13,892 nt of DNA from Solobacterium sp. (GCA_017419465.1 JAFOLE010000172.1:1-13892), one strand, 5' to 3'; shown: positions 1-7,156, counted from the first letter of the stretch. Notes: generated by a model not told the origin, from the sequence alone. Program-made: numbers and translations.

Positions 1-290
1 CGGAACATCAGGATTCCGTGCACGGCCGGATCCTGATTGAGACCGTCCAGCGTCCGGTAGAATGTCTCCGTATCCGTGTCCGACGGAAGGATCACTTTCT
101 TAACGGATGCACCTAACGATTCGCAGCGCTTTACGGCTCCGTTTTCATAGGAGATGTCATCCGGTCTCTCCCCGACCCGCAGAATCGCAAGACAGGGATT
201 GATTCCTTTTTCCTTCAGTACAGTGATGTGTGCTGCGGTTTCCTCATTCATCGCCGCCGCAGCTTCTTTTCCTTTCAACAGTTCAGCCAT
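1..290 (-). CDS. folD: FolD, methylene-THF dehydrogenase/cyclohydrolase family (5' part, runs off the window)
   Basis: I translated this frame by hand; it gives about 96 N-terminal residues with the FolD opening (MAELLKGKEAAAAM) and the strand-loop LAILRVGERPDDISYENGA, then a segment ending VHGILMF. FolD oxidises 5,10-methylene-THF to methenyl-THF with NAD(P) and often hydrolyses it to 10-formyl-THF in the cytoplasm. The start at 290 is supported by GGAGAG nine bases upstream and by an 8-bp overlap with the end of fchA, implying translational coupling. Odd point: bifunctional FolD enzymes have Tyr-x3-Lys, with the Lys needed for cyclohydrolase activity. Here Tyr48 is followed by Ala at +4, and the nearest Lys is Lys54 (+6). 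The partner FchA may therefore supply the hydrolase step. The C-terminal two thirds lie outside the window. Confidence 0.9.
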   Translation of the reverse strand, partial: MAELLKGKEAAAAMNEETAAHITVLKEKGINPCLAILRVGERPDDISYENGAVKRCESLGASVKKVILPSDTDTETFYRTLDGLNQDPAVHGILMF

Positions 291-897
291 CCATTCTCTC
301 CATTACCGCATTGAAACAGTTCAGTGCGCGTTCGGTATATTCTCCCAGCAGCACATCTGCCTTTTCATCCAATGCCTCCGCATATTCCCGGTCTTTCATC
401 AGACGCGTATTGACTCTTACATTGAGGTACGCGCCGCACAGTGCACCGTGTGCCAGCATGACCGAAGTTCCCGCATCGGATACTGCAAGTTTTGATCCGA
501 TCACCGCAAGACGCTCATCCAGCCGAATCACCTCCGCGCAGTACTGCATGATCCTGTACGGCGGCTTTGCGGCGTTGCGCAGACAGGTCTCCATCCGTTC
601 CGCATAGCCCTCACTGTTTTTGTCCAGGGCATAGGCAGCCGCGAGCGGCGCAAACGCCTCTGCATCCTCTTTGATGCATTCAGACAGTGTATTGCGCAGT
701 GTCTCCGCGCGCTTCATAATCCCGCGGATCTCTTTTTCATACTCCGCATATTTCTTTTTTCCGGTTGTAAGGTTGGTGACCATTTCCGAAAGCGATGCCG
801 CAAGCGCTCCGCACAGGGCGCTGACGCCTCCGCCGCCGGGAACCGGTGCTTTCGAAGCACTTTCTTCCATAAACTCTGTGATCGTTTTGTTCAGCAT
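283..897 (-). CDS. fchA: FchA-type cyclodeaminase/cyclohydrolase (FTCD cyclodeaminase family)
   Basis: The protein has 204 residues, the usual size for stand-alone members of the formimino-THF cyclodeaminase family. The diagnostic N-terminal motif is present: PVPGGGG at about residues 18-24, then an Ala-rich helix and LTTGKKKY at about 43-50. Family members convert formimino-THF to methenyl-THF plus ammonia, or act as methenyl-THF cyclohydrolase (FchA of purinolytic and acetogenic clostridia). Pairing with folD favours the cyclohydrolase role here. The start at 897 has GGAG about ten bases upstream. Its promoter must lie in 898-1080, shared with the divergent 71-residue gene and containing the proposed operator at 1035-1050. 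Formimino-THF cyclodeaminase in amino-acid or purine breakdown is the alternative. Confidence 0.88.
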   Translation of the reverse strand: MLNKTITEFMEESASKAPVPGGGGVSALCGALAASLSEMVTNLTTGKKKYAEYEKEIRGIMKRAETLRNTLSECIKEDAEAFAPLAAAYALDKNSEGYAERMETCLRNAAKPPYRIMQYCAEVIRLDERLAVIGSKLAVSDAGTSVMLAHGALCGAYLNVRVNTRLMKDREYAEALDEKADVLLGEYTERALNCFNAVMERMDG

Positions 898-1020
898 AAT
901 AAAATCTCCGTCTGCAGATATATCTTAACAATACTTCTCCATGCCCCGTACTGTAAAAATAATGGTTTTCGGTCCTTTTTTTCATTTGTTTCACGGATAT
1001 ATGAATGTTCTGTTTTTTTC

Positions 1021-1050
1021 TATGATCAAAGTGGATTCCCGGGAAGGAAT
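1021..1050 (+). promoter_or_regulatory. Promoter -10 box and ATTC-N8-GAAT operator, copy A
   Basis: A TATGAT -10 box (1021-1026) is followed after 8 bp by ATTCCCGGGAAGGAAT (1035-1050), an interrupted palindrome ATTC-N8-GAAT. The same arrangement recurs at 3089-3118 with identical spacing. The palindrome falls at the expected transcription start, about 30 bp before the ATG at 1081, so a bound protein would most simply repress. It lies in the divergent region shared with fchA and could serve both directions. I infer the PucR-type regulator encoded between the two copies as the binder. No good -35 box is visible. Confidence 0.55.
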
Positions 1051-1080
1051 CAGAAAACAATAATTCAGGGAGGAAATATC

Positions 1081-1296
1081 ATGGCATTATCACTCGATTC
1101 CAAAATCAGAGACATCATGCGTTCACCGGAGGGCAAAGCTGTTATGGAGAAGTATGCACCCGGCTCCACAAAGGATCCGCGCATGAAACTCGTCGGCGGT
1201 CTTACCTACCGCAAGCTGCTCAGCTATCCGGAATCTGCCGAAGTGGCTGTGCACGCGGAAGAAATCGACGCTGATCTCAAGGCCTGCTCCAAATAA
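1081..1296 (+). CDS. Uncharacterised 71-residue acidic/helical protein
   Basis: A small gene with a strong GGGAGG site seven bases before the ATG and its own terminator, so it is very likely expressed. The protein begins MALSLDSKIRDIMRSPEGKA and contains KYAPGSTKDPRMKLVGGLTY. It has no signal peptide, no membrane segment and only one Cys, near the C-terminus. I do not recognise a named family with confidence. The pattern (short helices, Lys-Tyr-x-Pro-Gly, then Met-Lys-x-x-x-Gly-x-Thr) resembles small modules I associate with C-termini of anaerobe enzymes, which is only an impression. It sits between fchA-folD and the PucR-type gene and shares a promoter-operator module with the operon at 3153, so it probably works in the same pathway, perhaps as an accessory subunit. 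Confidence 0.75.
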   Translation: MALSLDSKIRDIMRSPEGKAVMEKYAPGSTKDPRMKLVGGLTYRKLLSYPESAEVAVHAEEIDADLKACSK

Positions 1297-1304
1297 GCGT
1301 TCAT

Positions 1305-1334
1305 AAAAAACAGATGCCGAGGCATCTGTTTTTT
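1305..1334. terminator. Bidirectional intrinsic terminator
   Basis: A perfect inverted repeat with A-run and T-run: AAAAAACAGATGCC, GA, GGCATCTGTTTTTT. The eight-base GC-containing stem is extended by A/T pairs. It ends the 71-residue gene on the plus strand and the convergent PucR-type gene on the minus strand. The minus-strand stop codon (1333-1335) lies in the T-run, so the hairpin follows it at once. Confidence 0.88.
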
Positions 1335-2859
1335 ACTGCATTCTGAGAATGCTTTCGATATCGATCGCCTTCAGCAGGATTTCCAGCTGAAGCCGCTGAT
1401 CCGAATCCTGTAGGTCGACGTTCAGTTCACGCTCGATCCGGGCGATACGGTCAATCAGCGTGGAGCGGTGAATAAACAGTTTCTGCGCTGCAGATGTATA
1501 GGACATGTTCTCTTCAAGAAATACCTTCAGCGTTTCAAGGTAAGAGACACCCGAGGTCCTGTCATGTTCAAGCACATTCTTGAGACCGCTAGGGTAATAG
1601 GCTTCAGACGGCAGCCCGCCGAGCGAATTGATGATCATCTCCGTCAGCGCGTAACTGGCAAAATAGAAGAAGTTTCCGGTCGGGCTCATCATCTTCCCGT
1701 TTTCGAGCGCAGATCTTGCCTGCAGGTAATGGATCCGGATATCAAAGAGGTCATTGAATTCATTGGAAATGCCGGCATTCAGCCGCATCCGTGCGATAAA
1801 GTCCTTCAGCTTCCGGTTCAGCCCGACCTGATATTCCCGCTTTTTTTCACGCAGCGGCTCGATATCGGCAAACCCGACCATCATCTGATCCTGCGGAAAC
1901 GCAAAGGAATCTCCAAACAGTTCTTCAAAACTGTCGCAGATATAGGAAACAGGCAGCGGTGAATGAGATGTCTGATATTCCATTAATATACACACATAGG
2001 TATGTTTCCGGTTCGCAGCGTTCAGCACCCATCGCTGCGTATAGGACAGCGGCATCTCCTCAACCAGCGTACGCATGACCTGCCGCATCGAAGACTGTTC
2101 GTCATTGATGACCGCCGGATTCTTTGCGATCGCAAGTTCCAGTATGGAGCCCAGGTACACCGCAAGCGCCCCTTCCCCTTCAAACGATCCGCTGTCCTGA
2201 TCGATACAGAGACATCCTTCATAATTCCCGTTTTTATTAAACAGATTGACGCACAGCACCTTCTTATCCAGAAGGTCAAAACGGATCGCGCCTTTCTTCT
2301 CGGTCATCAGCTCATATGACGACAGAAATTTATCGACCGCTTCGGTATGAAGCGCGCCGTTTCCGCCCGGCTGCCAGTCTTCATTTGATTTATCATCATT
2401 GCTTGCGGCAATATAATGGAATCCCTTGTCCAGCACAAAGAGCGGATGTGAAAATACCGCAGCAGAATCCGTGATCAGCTGCTGCACCTCATCATTGAAC
2501 AGATCCTGATAAAGCTTCCGCTCCCACTCATCATAGAAGTCGAAGATTTCCTGCAGCGTCTGGTACACCCTGAAGAAATCTGCTTTGTTTTTGATGCTGA
2601 TAAGACAGATCCGGTTTTTGTAATTCTTGAGATTGATGTGCTCCCCGATGCACACGAGAACCGCATTATTTCCGATACGGGGACGCTTCGGAAGATGATC
2701 CGCTGTCGCAAGATACAGATGTTCGGGCAAAAAGTCTACTTCGTTTTCCATGTAGAATTCCGGCCGCGGCAAAATCAGCCGGTCCGTCCCCGAACCATAC
2801 ATTTCAACTGTATAGTGCTTTTTCAGTTCATGATGGATTATATCCGCATTCAGCTTCAT
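1333..2859 (-). CDS. PucR/CdaR-family transcriptional regulator
   Basis: The protein has 508 residues. The C-terminal PucR-type helix-turn-helix covers about residues 447-497, with SAAQKLFIHRSTLIDRIARI followed by the typical Arg-Leu-Gln-Leu-Glu tail. The middle (about 130-250) looks like a GAF/PAS-like sensory domain, and the stretch near 280-400 matches the linker domain of CdaR-type regulators. The first 100 residues are not recognisable. Relatives sense small catabolic substrates (purines, sugar acids) and control adjacent genes. The gene stands alone between the genes it probably controls. GGAG lies 11 bases before the ATG, a rather long spacing. Family assignment is solid; ligand and sign of regulation are unknown. 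Confidence 0.85.
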   Translation of the reverse strand: MKLNADIIHHELKKHYTVEMYGSGTDRLILPRPEFYMENEVDFLPEHLYLATADHLPKRPRIGNNAVLVCIGEHINLKNYKNRICLISIKNKADFFRVYQTLQEIFDFYDEWERKLYQDLFNDEVQQLITDSAAVFSHPLFVLDKGFHYIAASNDDKSNEDWQPGGNGALHTEAVDKFLSSYELMTEKKGAIRFDLLDKKVLCVNLFNKNGNYEGCLCIDQDSGSFEGEGALAVYLGSILELAIAKNPAVINDEQSSMRQVMRTLVEEMPLSYTQRWVLNAANRKHTYVCILMEYQTSHSPLPVSYICDSFEELFGDSFAFPQDQMMVGFADIEPLREKKREYQVGLNRKLKDFIARMRLNAGISNEFNDLFDIRIHYLQARSALENGKMMSPTGNFFYFASYALTEMIINSLGGLPSEAYYPSGLKNVLEHDRTSGVSYLETLKVFLEENMSYTSAAQKLFIHRSTLIDRIARIERELNVDLQDSDQRLQLEILLKAIDIESILRMQ

Positions 2860-2881
2860 TTCAGCATCATCTCCAATTCAA

Positions 2882-2928
2882 ATTATACAGGAAAGCGGTT
2901 TGGTAATACCCGTCATTTTGTAGGTATT
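2882..2928 (-). promoter_or_regulatory. Promoter of the PucR-type gene with upstream inverted repeat
   Basis: On the minus strand a perfect TATAAT (2887-2882) lies about 22 bases before the ATG, giving a very short leader. No consensus -35 is visible. Further upstream, AATACC (2905-2910) and GGTATT (2923-2928) form an inverted repeat with a 12-base spacer, placed where an autoregulator or activator could bind. The repeat is short and may be chance. The rest of 2928-3088 shows no clear gene or RNA structure. Confidence 0.4.
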
Positions 2929-3088
2929 TGTTATGTTTCAAGCTGAACAAAATAGCGGTCAGTTTTCGGGTTCAAGGCCTGCAGGGACGGCAGCCCGCCC
3001 TCTCCTCTCTGCCGCGCCCGCCAAAAAGCGCATTCCTGCCGCTGAATTTCCCTGTTTTTTCAGCATATTTTAACGCCCGTCTGATTTT

Positions 3089-3118
3089 TACAATGAAGTT
3101 GTATTCAATCCCGGGAAT
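3089..3118 (+). promoter_or_regulatory. Promoter -10 box and ATTC-N8-GAAT operator, copy B
   Basis: A TACAAT -10 box (3089-3094) is followed after 8 bp by ATTCAATCCCGGGAAT (3103-3118). Read on the other strand this is ATTCCCGGGATTGAAT, differing from copy A (1035-1050) at only two of 16 positions. It lies 34 bp before the ATG of the three-gene operon, over the expected transcription start. Shared sequence, spacing and position make it a good candidate operator for the neighbouring PucR-type regulator. Confidence 0.58.
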
Positions 3119-3152
3119 ACCCTTTTCATGATGAAACATCACAGGAGGAATT

Positions 3153-4058
3153 ATGGCTTTCACACCTGCCGACAAGAAAATGCTTGAGGGCTATGTCGCC
3201 GCTGCCCGTCCGTTTGCGGACATGTTTTCCGTAAAAGGCAAAACGGCGCTCGTGACCGGCGGAACATCCGGTCTCGGTTTTGACATCGCGCTTCGCCTGC
3301 TGCAGGGCGGCGCAAAGGTCGTTGTCGCTTCCAATTCCCGCATTGAGGAGGAAGCCGCGATGCCGCTGTTTGCGGAGCAGGGTTTCGGCGACAGCGTATC
3401 ATTCTGCTTCACCGATGTCAGAAATGAAGAAGAAGTCGAAAAACTGGTTGCGTTCACTGCGGAAACATACGGCTCGCTGGACATCTTCGTAAACAGCGCA
3501 GCAATCTGGAACTACGCGAAGGTTTATGACCTTCCGAAAGAAGATCTCGCACTCATTTTTGAAACCAATGTTTACGGCGCCTTCTTCGGTGTCAAACATG
3601 TCAGTAAATACATGAAAGAACATGAGATTCCGGGCAAGATCGTCCTGATCTCGTCAAACAGCCCGATTATGCCGTATCCGGTATTCGGAGGCTATCCCCA
3701 CTACGCTTCCAGCAAGGCGGCCGTTATGGGCCTTGCGACCGAAGCCGCAAAAGAGCTCAAGCGCTACGGCATCATGGTAAACGCAGTGGCTCCGGGCGGA
3801 ATGGTTACTCCGGGTGCAGCAGGCAATCTTGCGAGCGATCTTATCACCGAAGAGCAGCAGGATGAATTCTATGATGAGCTGATGGTCTGGTCCGTTGATG
3901 GCCAGCTCCCGGTCGATCAGGTCGGTATCATTGCCTACGCGCTCTGCACGCCGATGGGCGACGGCATCACCGGCGAAACGATCATGGCGGACGGCGGCTC
4001 ATCCCATAACATCGTAAAGTACCAGCCGCAGATCGACGCCTATCCGGAAGAGAATTGA
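3153..4058 (+). CDS. Short-chain dehydrogenase/reductase (classical SDR)
   Basis: The protein has 301 residues, about 50 more than a minimal SDR; the extra includes a roughly 25-residue N-terminal helix and a C-terminal tail. The Rossmann motif TGGTSGLG is at 35-42, NSAA (variant NNAG) at 114-117, Asn139, Ser167/168, and Tyr184-x3-Lys188 complete the catalytic set. The cofactor loop has Ser-Asn-Ser-Arg after the second strand instead of Asp, which leans to NADP but is not decisive. It resembles the gluconate 5-dehydrogenase/KduD-like group, so a hydroxyl or keto acid or polyol is a plausible substrate. AGGAGG stands four bases before the ATG. It is first in an operon with the next two genes (gaps of 11 and 12 bp). 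The exact substrate cannot be read from sequence. Confidence 0.88.
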   Translation: MAFTPADKKMLEGYVAAARPFADMFSVKGKTALVTGGTSGLGFDIALRLLQGGAKVVVASNSRIEEEAAMPLFAEQGFGDSVSFCFTDVRNEEEVEKLVAFTAETYGSLDIFVNSAAIWNYAKVYDLPKEDLALIFETNVYGAFFGVKHVSKYMKEHEIPGKIVLISSNSPIMPYPVFGGYPHYASSKAAVMGLATEAAKELKRYGIMVNAVAPGGMVTPGAAGNLASDLITEEQQDEFYDELMVWSVDGQLPVDQVGIIAYALCTPMGDGITGETIMADGGSSHNIVKYQPQIDAYPEEN

Positions 4059-4069
4059 GGTAATACACA

Positions 4070-5299
4070 ATGACAAAGAAAATCGACGGCAGAATTCCTG
4101 CCGATTCCGGCAATGACGCCGGATTCACACAGTACAATGCGGTGCAGTCACCCTGGAACAAACTGATGTCGTATCAGGACGCCCTGCACTATGCGTCCAG
4201 GTTTGAGGCCGTGCTCAGCGCGGCCGTTGCGCAGGCTTACCGCATCATTATTCCCGACTATGCGACACGCGCCTCCGAAATGTGCAAGGAAGCCTACGGA
4301 AGACTGTACTATACCGGAATCAATTACCCGGGCGATGACGGCTTCGGCATCCATCCGTTCATGTGCGGATCCTATCCCGGCGCACTGATCGGCGACAAGG
4401 GCGATGATGCTCTTCTGATGTGCGGACGCTGTCAGGACTTCGGCACCTACCGCTGCGAAAAGGAACTCGATGTCTGCGACTGGGATATCTGCGGATCAGA
4501 ACTCTGCCGGGCAACCACCATGTCCCTGCAGGGACAGGCGGATGCGACGGAAAGCCGTCACAGAAAAGGCAAGAAGCTTGATTATCTGATGGTCGAAGCT
4601 AAGGGATGCGGCGACCGCCACTGCCGCATTATCGCGGAGAGCCGTGAAAAGTATCCGGCTCCCGAGCATGAATTATGGCAGTCATTCGGCCCCGCTGTCT
4701 CCGATGAATACAAGAAGTACACCGAAGAGGAAGACACGGTCGAAGAATCGATGATGTTCCGCGAGGAATGCGGTTACCGCTTCGTCAACGGCACGAATAC
4801 CGAGACGGATTCCTCCAACCAGATGGTCAACCTCTCCACTGCAGCGTCCCTTTATCTCCTGCCGGCAATCGACAATGCCGTAAAACTCGGATACACGACG
4901 GCGGAGAATGCGGAATGGATCAAGAAGTGCGTACTTGAGGCTGCCGGCAAAGCAATGTTCGGTGAGCGCTACGCCATCCGCGCCTGCCGCGAATGGCTCG
5001 GTGTTCCGAATTCCATCGGAGAGGACGGACGCCTGCTGGGCGGCGTCATCGAGATGCTGCTGCAGTCACTTGTCTGCCACTATGAGATCGAAGCCTTCAA
5101 CAAGGATGAAGTGATCTATGTGATCAATCGGGGCGATCTTGCGATCACCGGAACACAGTCGCTCTGTGAAGCACATCTGTACATGTGGCAGGGTATGGTC
5201 AAGACCCTTGTTAATGCGCAGTGGTCTGTATGGGAGGAAGATTCCCCTAAAGGAAAAATGCGCATCAAGATTGCCAAGAAGATCGACAAATTCATGTAA
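4070..5299 (+). CDS. Cys-rich protein with two V4R/ATC-hydrolase-like halves
   Basis: The protein has 409 residues and is cytoplasmic, with 15 Cys mostly in the first half. The first half carries a Cys-rich run (about 122-156: MCGRC, YRC, VCDWDICGSELC) and then AKGCGDRHCRI, resembling the ligand loop of V4R/4-vinyl-reductase and L-2-amino-thiazoline-4-carboxylate hydrolase-like proteins. The second half repeats the layout (LCEAHLYMWQG against LCRATTMSLQG) but lacks the Cys-Gly-Asp-x2-Cys loop. So it appears to be an internal duplication with one degenerate copy. The SD GAGG overlaps the stop of the preceding gene. In the operon it may bind or hydrolyse the substrate, or hold a metal. Function is unknown; the family call is tentative. 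Confidence 0.5.
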   Translation: MTKKIDGRIPADSGNDAGFTQYNAVQSPWNKLMSYQDALHYASRFEAVLSAAVAQAYRIIIPDYATRASEMCKEAYGRLYYTGINYPGDDGFGIHPFMCGSYPGALIGDKGDDALLMCGRCQDFGTYRCEKELDVCDWDICGSELCRATTMSLQGQADATESRHRKGKKLDYLMVEAKGCGDRHCRIIAESREKYPAPEHELWQSFGPAVSDEYKKYTEEEDTVEESMMFREECGYRFVNGTNTETDSSNQMVNLSTAASLYLLPAIDNAVKLGYTTAENAEWIKKCVLEAAGKAMFGERYAIRACREWLGVPNSIGEDGRLLGGVIEMLLQSLVCHYEIEAFNKDEVIYVINRGDLAITGTQSLCEAHLYMWQGMVKTLVNAQWSVWEEDSPKGKMRIKIAKKIDKFM

Positions 5300-5311
5300 G
5301 GAGAACCGGAC

Positions 5312-6343
5312 ATGTATAAAAATATTTTTAAAGATGACGAGTGGAAACGCTCGGAACACATGGCTGTTAGAGAGTGCGTCGGATATTATCTGTTCACGCA
5401 TCAGCTGATGGAAGTCAGCGGACCGGATGCAGGCCGCTTCCTGGATTACGTATGTCCGAATGACATTGCCTCGCTTGAAGTCGGACGGGATCGCTATACG
5501 ACGATTCTGAATGAGGAAGGCGAGATTGTCGACGATGTCGTTGTAATGCGTCTTGAGGAAGAAAAATACTGGGTATCCACTCTGTACGCGACCAAGATCG
5601 ATGACTGGTTTTATTTCCATTCCGACGGGTTTGACATTGATACCTGCGAGGTGACCGAAGACTGGCACATGTTCTCCGTTCAGGGGCCGAAATCCAAAGA
5701 TGTGCTGAATGCCCTTGCCGCAAACGGTGTAGAGGATCTGAAATTCTTCCGTCACCGTCCCGATACACTGGCAGGAAAGGACGTTCTGATCAACCGCGGC
5801 GGATTTACCGGCGAGAAATTCGGCTACGAAGTCTACTGTGCTGCCGATGATGCCGATGATGTGCAGGATGCCATCGACCGCGCTGTTAAGGAAGCCGGCG
5901 GAAAAGAAGTCACCGAATTCCAGGTGTTCGCATGGACACTGCCGACCGAAGCCGGATTCTACTACATGCGTGATCTCAACCGCACCAATCCGTTTGAAGT
6001 CGGCCTTGAGAAAAACATCAACTGGGACAAGGATTTTATCGGTAAGGAAGCCCTTCTCAAAATAAAGGAAAACGGACCGGCACGCGAAATGGTGGGATTT
6101 GAGGTCTGTGATGAGAATCAGGATTTCTATATCCGCGCAAAGCAGTACGGCGGCCCGGGCGAACCGGTCTTCATCGACAGTGAAGAGGAGGAAGTGGGCC
6201 GTGTGTCCAAACTCGTATACTCCTATGTGAAGAATGTAAACAACGGCTATATTCTCGCAAAGAAGGATGCGCTTCATATCGGAGACCGTCTGAAGATTCA
6301 CGGCTATGACTGTGTAATCACCGGGAAAAACTGGCTGAAGTAG
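5312..6343 (+). CDS. GcvT-like THF-dependent aminomethyltransferase/demethylase
   Basis: The protein has 343 residues, near the 360 of glycine cleavage T-protein. Family landmarks occur in order: EEGEIVDDVVV (68-78) with the conserved Asp pair, SVQGPKS (122-128), FTGEKFGYEVY (165-175), TEAGFYYMRDL (212-222) and NPFEVGLE (226-233). The family takes a one-carbon unit from an N-, O- or S-methylated or aminomethyl substrate to THF; members include GcvT, DmdA, LigM and the sarcosine/dimethylglycine enzymes. No gcvH or gcvP lies nearby, so ordinary glycine cleavage is unlikely. AAGGAG stands eight bases before the ATG. It is last in the operon, followed by a terminator. Together with fchA-folD it suggests catabolic demethylation. 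Confidence 0.82.
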   Translation: MYKNIFKDDEWKRSEHMAVRECVGYYLFTHQLMEVSGPDAGRFLDYVCPNDIASLEVGRDRYTTILNEEGEIVDDVVVMRLEEEKYWVSTLYATKIDDWFYFHSDGFDIDTCEVTEDWHMFSVQGPKSKDVLNALAANGVEDLKFFRHRPDTLAGKDVLINRGGFTGEKFGYEVYCAADDADDVQDAIDRAVKEAGGKEVTEFQVFAWTLPTEAGFYYMRDLNRTNPFEVGLEKNINWDKDFIGKEALLKIKENGPAREMVGFEVCDENQDFYIRAKQYGGPGEPVFIDSEEEEVGRVSKLVYSYVKNVNNGYILAKKDALHIGDRLKIHGYDCVITGKNWLK

Positions 6344-6373
6344 TCATCCCCTCTCTGCTGAACGACAGAACGT

Positions 6374-6413
6374 AAAACGGCAGACCGCTGTGCAGGCAGG
6401 TCTGCCGTTTTTT
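6374..6413. terminator. Bidirectional intrinsic terminator
   Basis: AAAACGGCAGACC pairs with GGTCTGCCGTTTT across a 12-base loop, followed by a T-run on the plus strand and by TTTT on the minus strand. It ends the SDR-GcvT operon and probably also the convergent isomerase gene that stops at 6440. Confidence 0.88.
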
Positions 6414-6439
6414 CTGTTTCCGATAATATCTCCGGATGA

Positions 6440-7078
6440 TTACTTCTTCAGTTCGCGTACAAGTTCCGCAATTGCAGGATCCTTGCAGTCACGGAAGAAG
6501 TACTCATCGAAGTGCTCTCCCGCAAGGGCGCCCTTTACGAGCTCCGGATCGAGATCCTTCAGGATATCCGCAAGCGGACGGAATGCCTTGGCACGGACAA
6601 CGTCAAGAATCTTCTTGTTGCGCTGTTCCGGAACAACACGCTCTTTCGGATATCCGCCGCCGAACGGCTCGCTGAACAGCTTCTCGAAGATGTATTCGAG
6701 ATGCAGGTCACCGCCCCAGCCGAAGCCGAGCGCAAACGGAATGGAAATCGCGTTTCCATCATTGATCTGTGCAAAGGTATATGCGTCCAGTGTTGTCGCA
6801 ACATGACCGCAGATAACGCCCGGGAAGGAGTTCAGCGCCAGCATTGCGCCTTCGCCGGTTCCGCAGCCGGTAACGACAAAGTCTGCCGCGCCGGAGTTGA
6901 GCAGGATTGCCGCAAGAATACCGTTCTGTACATAAGTCAGCTGTGCAGCATCATCTGCACTGTACATGCCGTAGTTTACAACCTCATAGCCCTTCGCATC
7001 CGCTACCTTGCGAAGCGACGCTTCAATAATGCTGTTTTTCGCAGCCTGTGAATTCTCATTGATTAATGCAATTCTCAT
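6440..7078 (-). CDS. RpiB/LacA/LacB-family sugar-phosphate or uronate isomerase
   Basis: The protein has 212 residues, longer than RpiB (about 150). GCGTGEGAMLALNSFPGVIC (71-90) holds the family Cys and phosphate/sugar-binding Gly loop, and QINDGNAISIPFALGFGWGG (104-123) is typical of the long subfamily. That subfamily includes DhuI, an isomerase for unsaturated-uronate breakdown products, as well as LacAB-like aldose-ketose isomerases, so an uronate role is possible. No other uronate gene is in the window apart from the distant KduD-like SDR. It stands alone with its own promoter at 7108-7135. Its ribosome site (AGAGAG) is weak. Confidence 0.78.
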   Translation of the reverse strand: MRIALINENSQAAKNSIIEASLRKVADAKGYEVVNYGMYSADDAAQLTYVQNGILAAILLNSGAADFVVTGCGTGEGAMLALNSFPGVICGHVATTLDAYTFAQINDGNAISIPFALGFGWGGDLHLEYIFEKLFSEPFGGGYPKERVVPEQRNKKILDVVRAKAFRPLADILKDLDPELVKGALAGEHFDEYFFRDCKDPAIAELVRELKK

Positions 7079-7107
7079 ATGGATGTAGTTTCTCTCTTTC
7101 TGCCACT

Positions 7108-7135
7108 ATTATAATTCACAACGCTTTAAAGCAAA
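7108..7135 (-). promoter_or_regulatory. Promoter of the isomerase gene
   Basis: On the minus strand TATAAT (7113-7108) is a consensus -10, with a weak TTTGCT (7135-7130) 16 bp upstream as -35. A 10-bp palindrome GCTTTAAAGC (7123-7132) overlaps the spacer and could be a small operator or chance. The start codon is about 30 bp downstream. I see no terminator between kdpE and this promoter, so read-through from the potassium operon is possible. Confidence 0.45.
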
Positions 7136-7156
7136 CGCACAAAACACCCGTCTTTG

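Noticed and set aside
2960..3060. GC-rich stretch with CGGCAG/CTGCCG arms, considered as a riboswitch or terminator.
   Set aside because: The pairing is short with a wide loop, there is no T-run, and it lies upstream of the likely promoter rather than in the leader.
2928..3175. Short open frames in the divergent intergenic region beside the PucR-type gene.
   Set aside because: They lack ribosome sites and overlap the proposed promoter-operator.
5066..6301. A 411-residue open frame on the minus strand opposite the GcvT-like gene.
   Set aside because: It mirrors codon use of the real gene, matches no family and has no ribosome site, while the opposite strand has clear T-protein motifs and an operon context.
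5312..6343. Considered as the canonical glycine cleavage T-protein.
   Set aside because: No gcvH, gcvP or lpd lies nearby, and its partners are an SDR and a Cys-rich protein; a specialised demethylase fits better.
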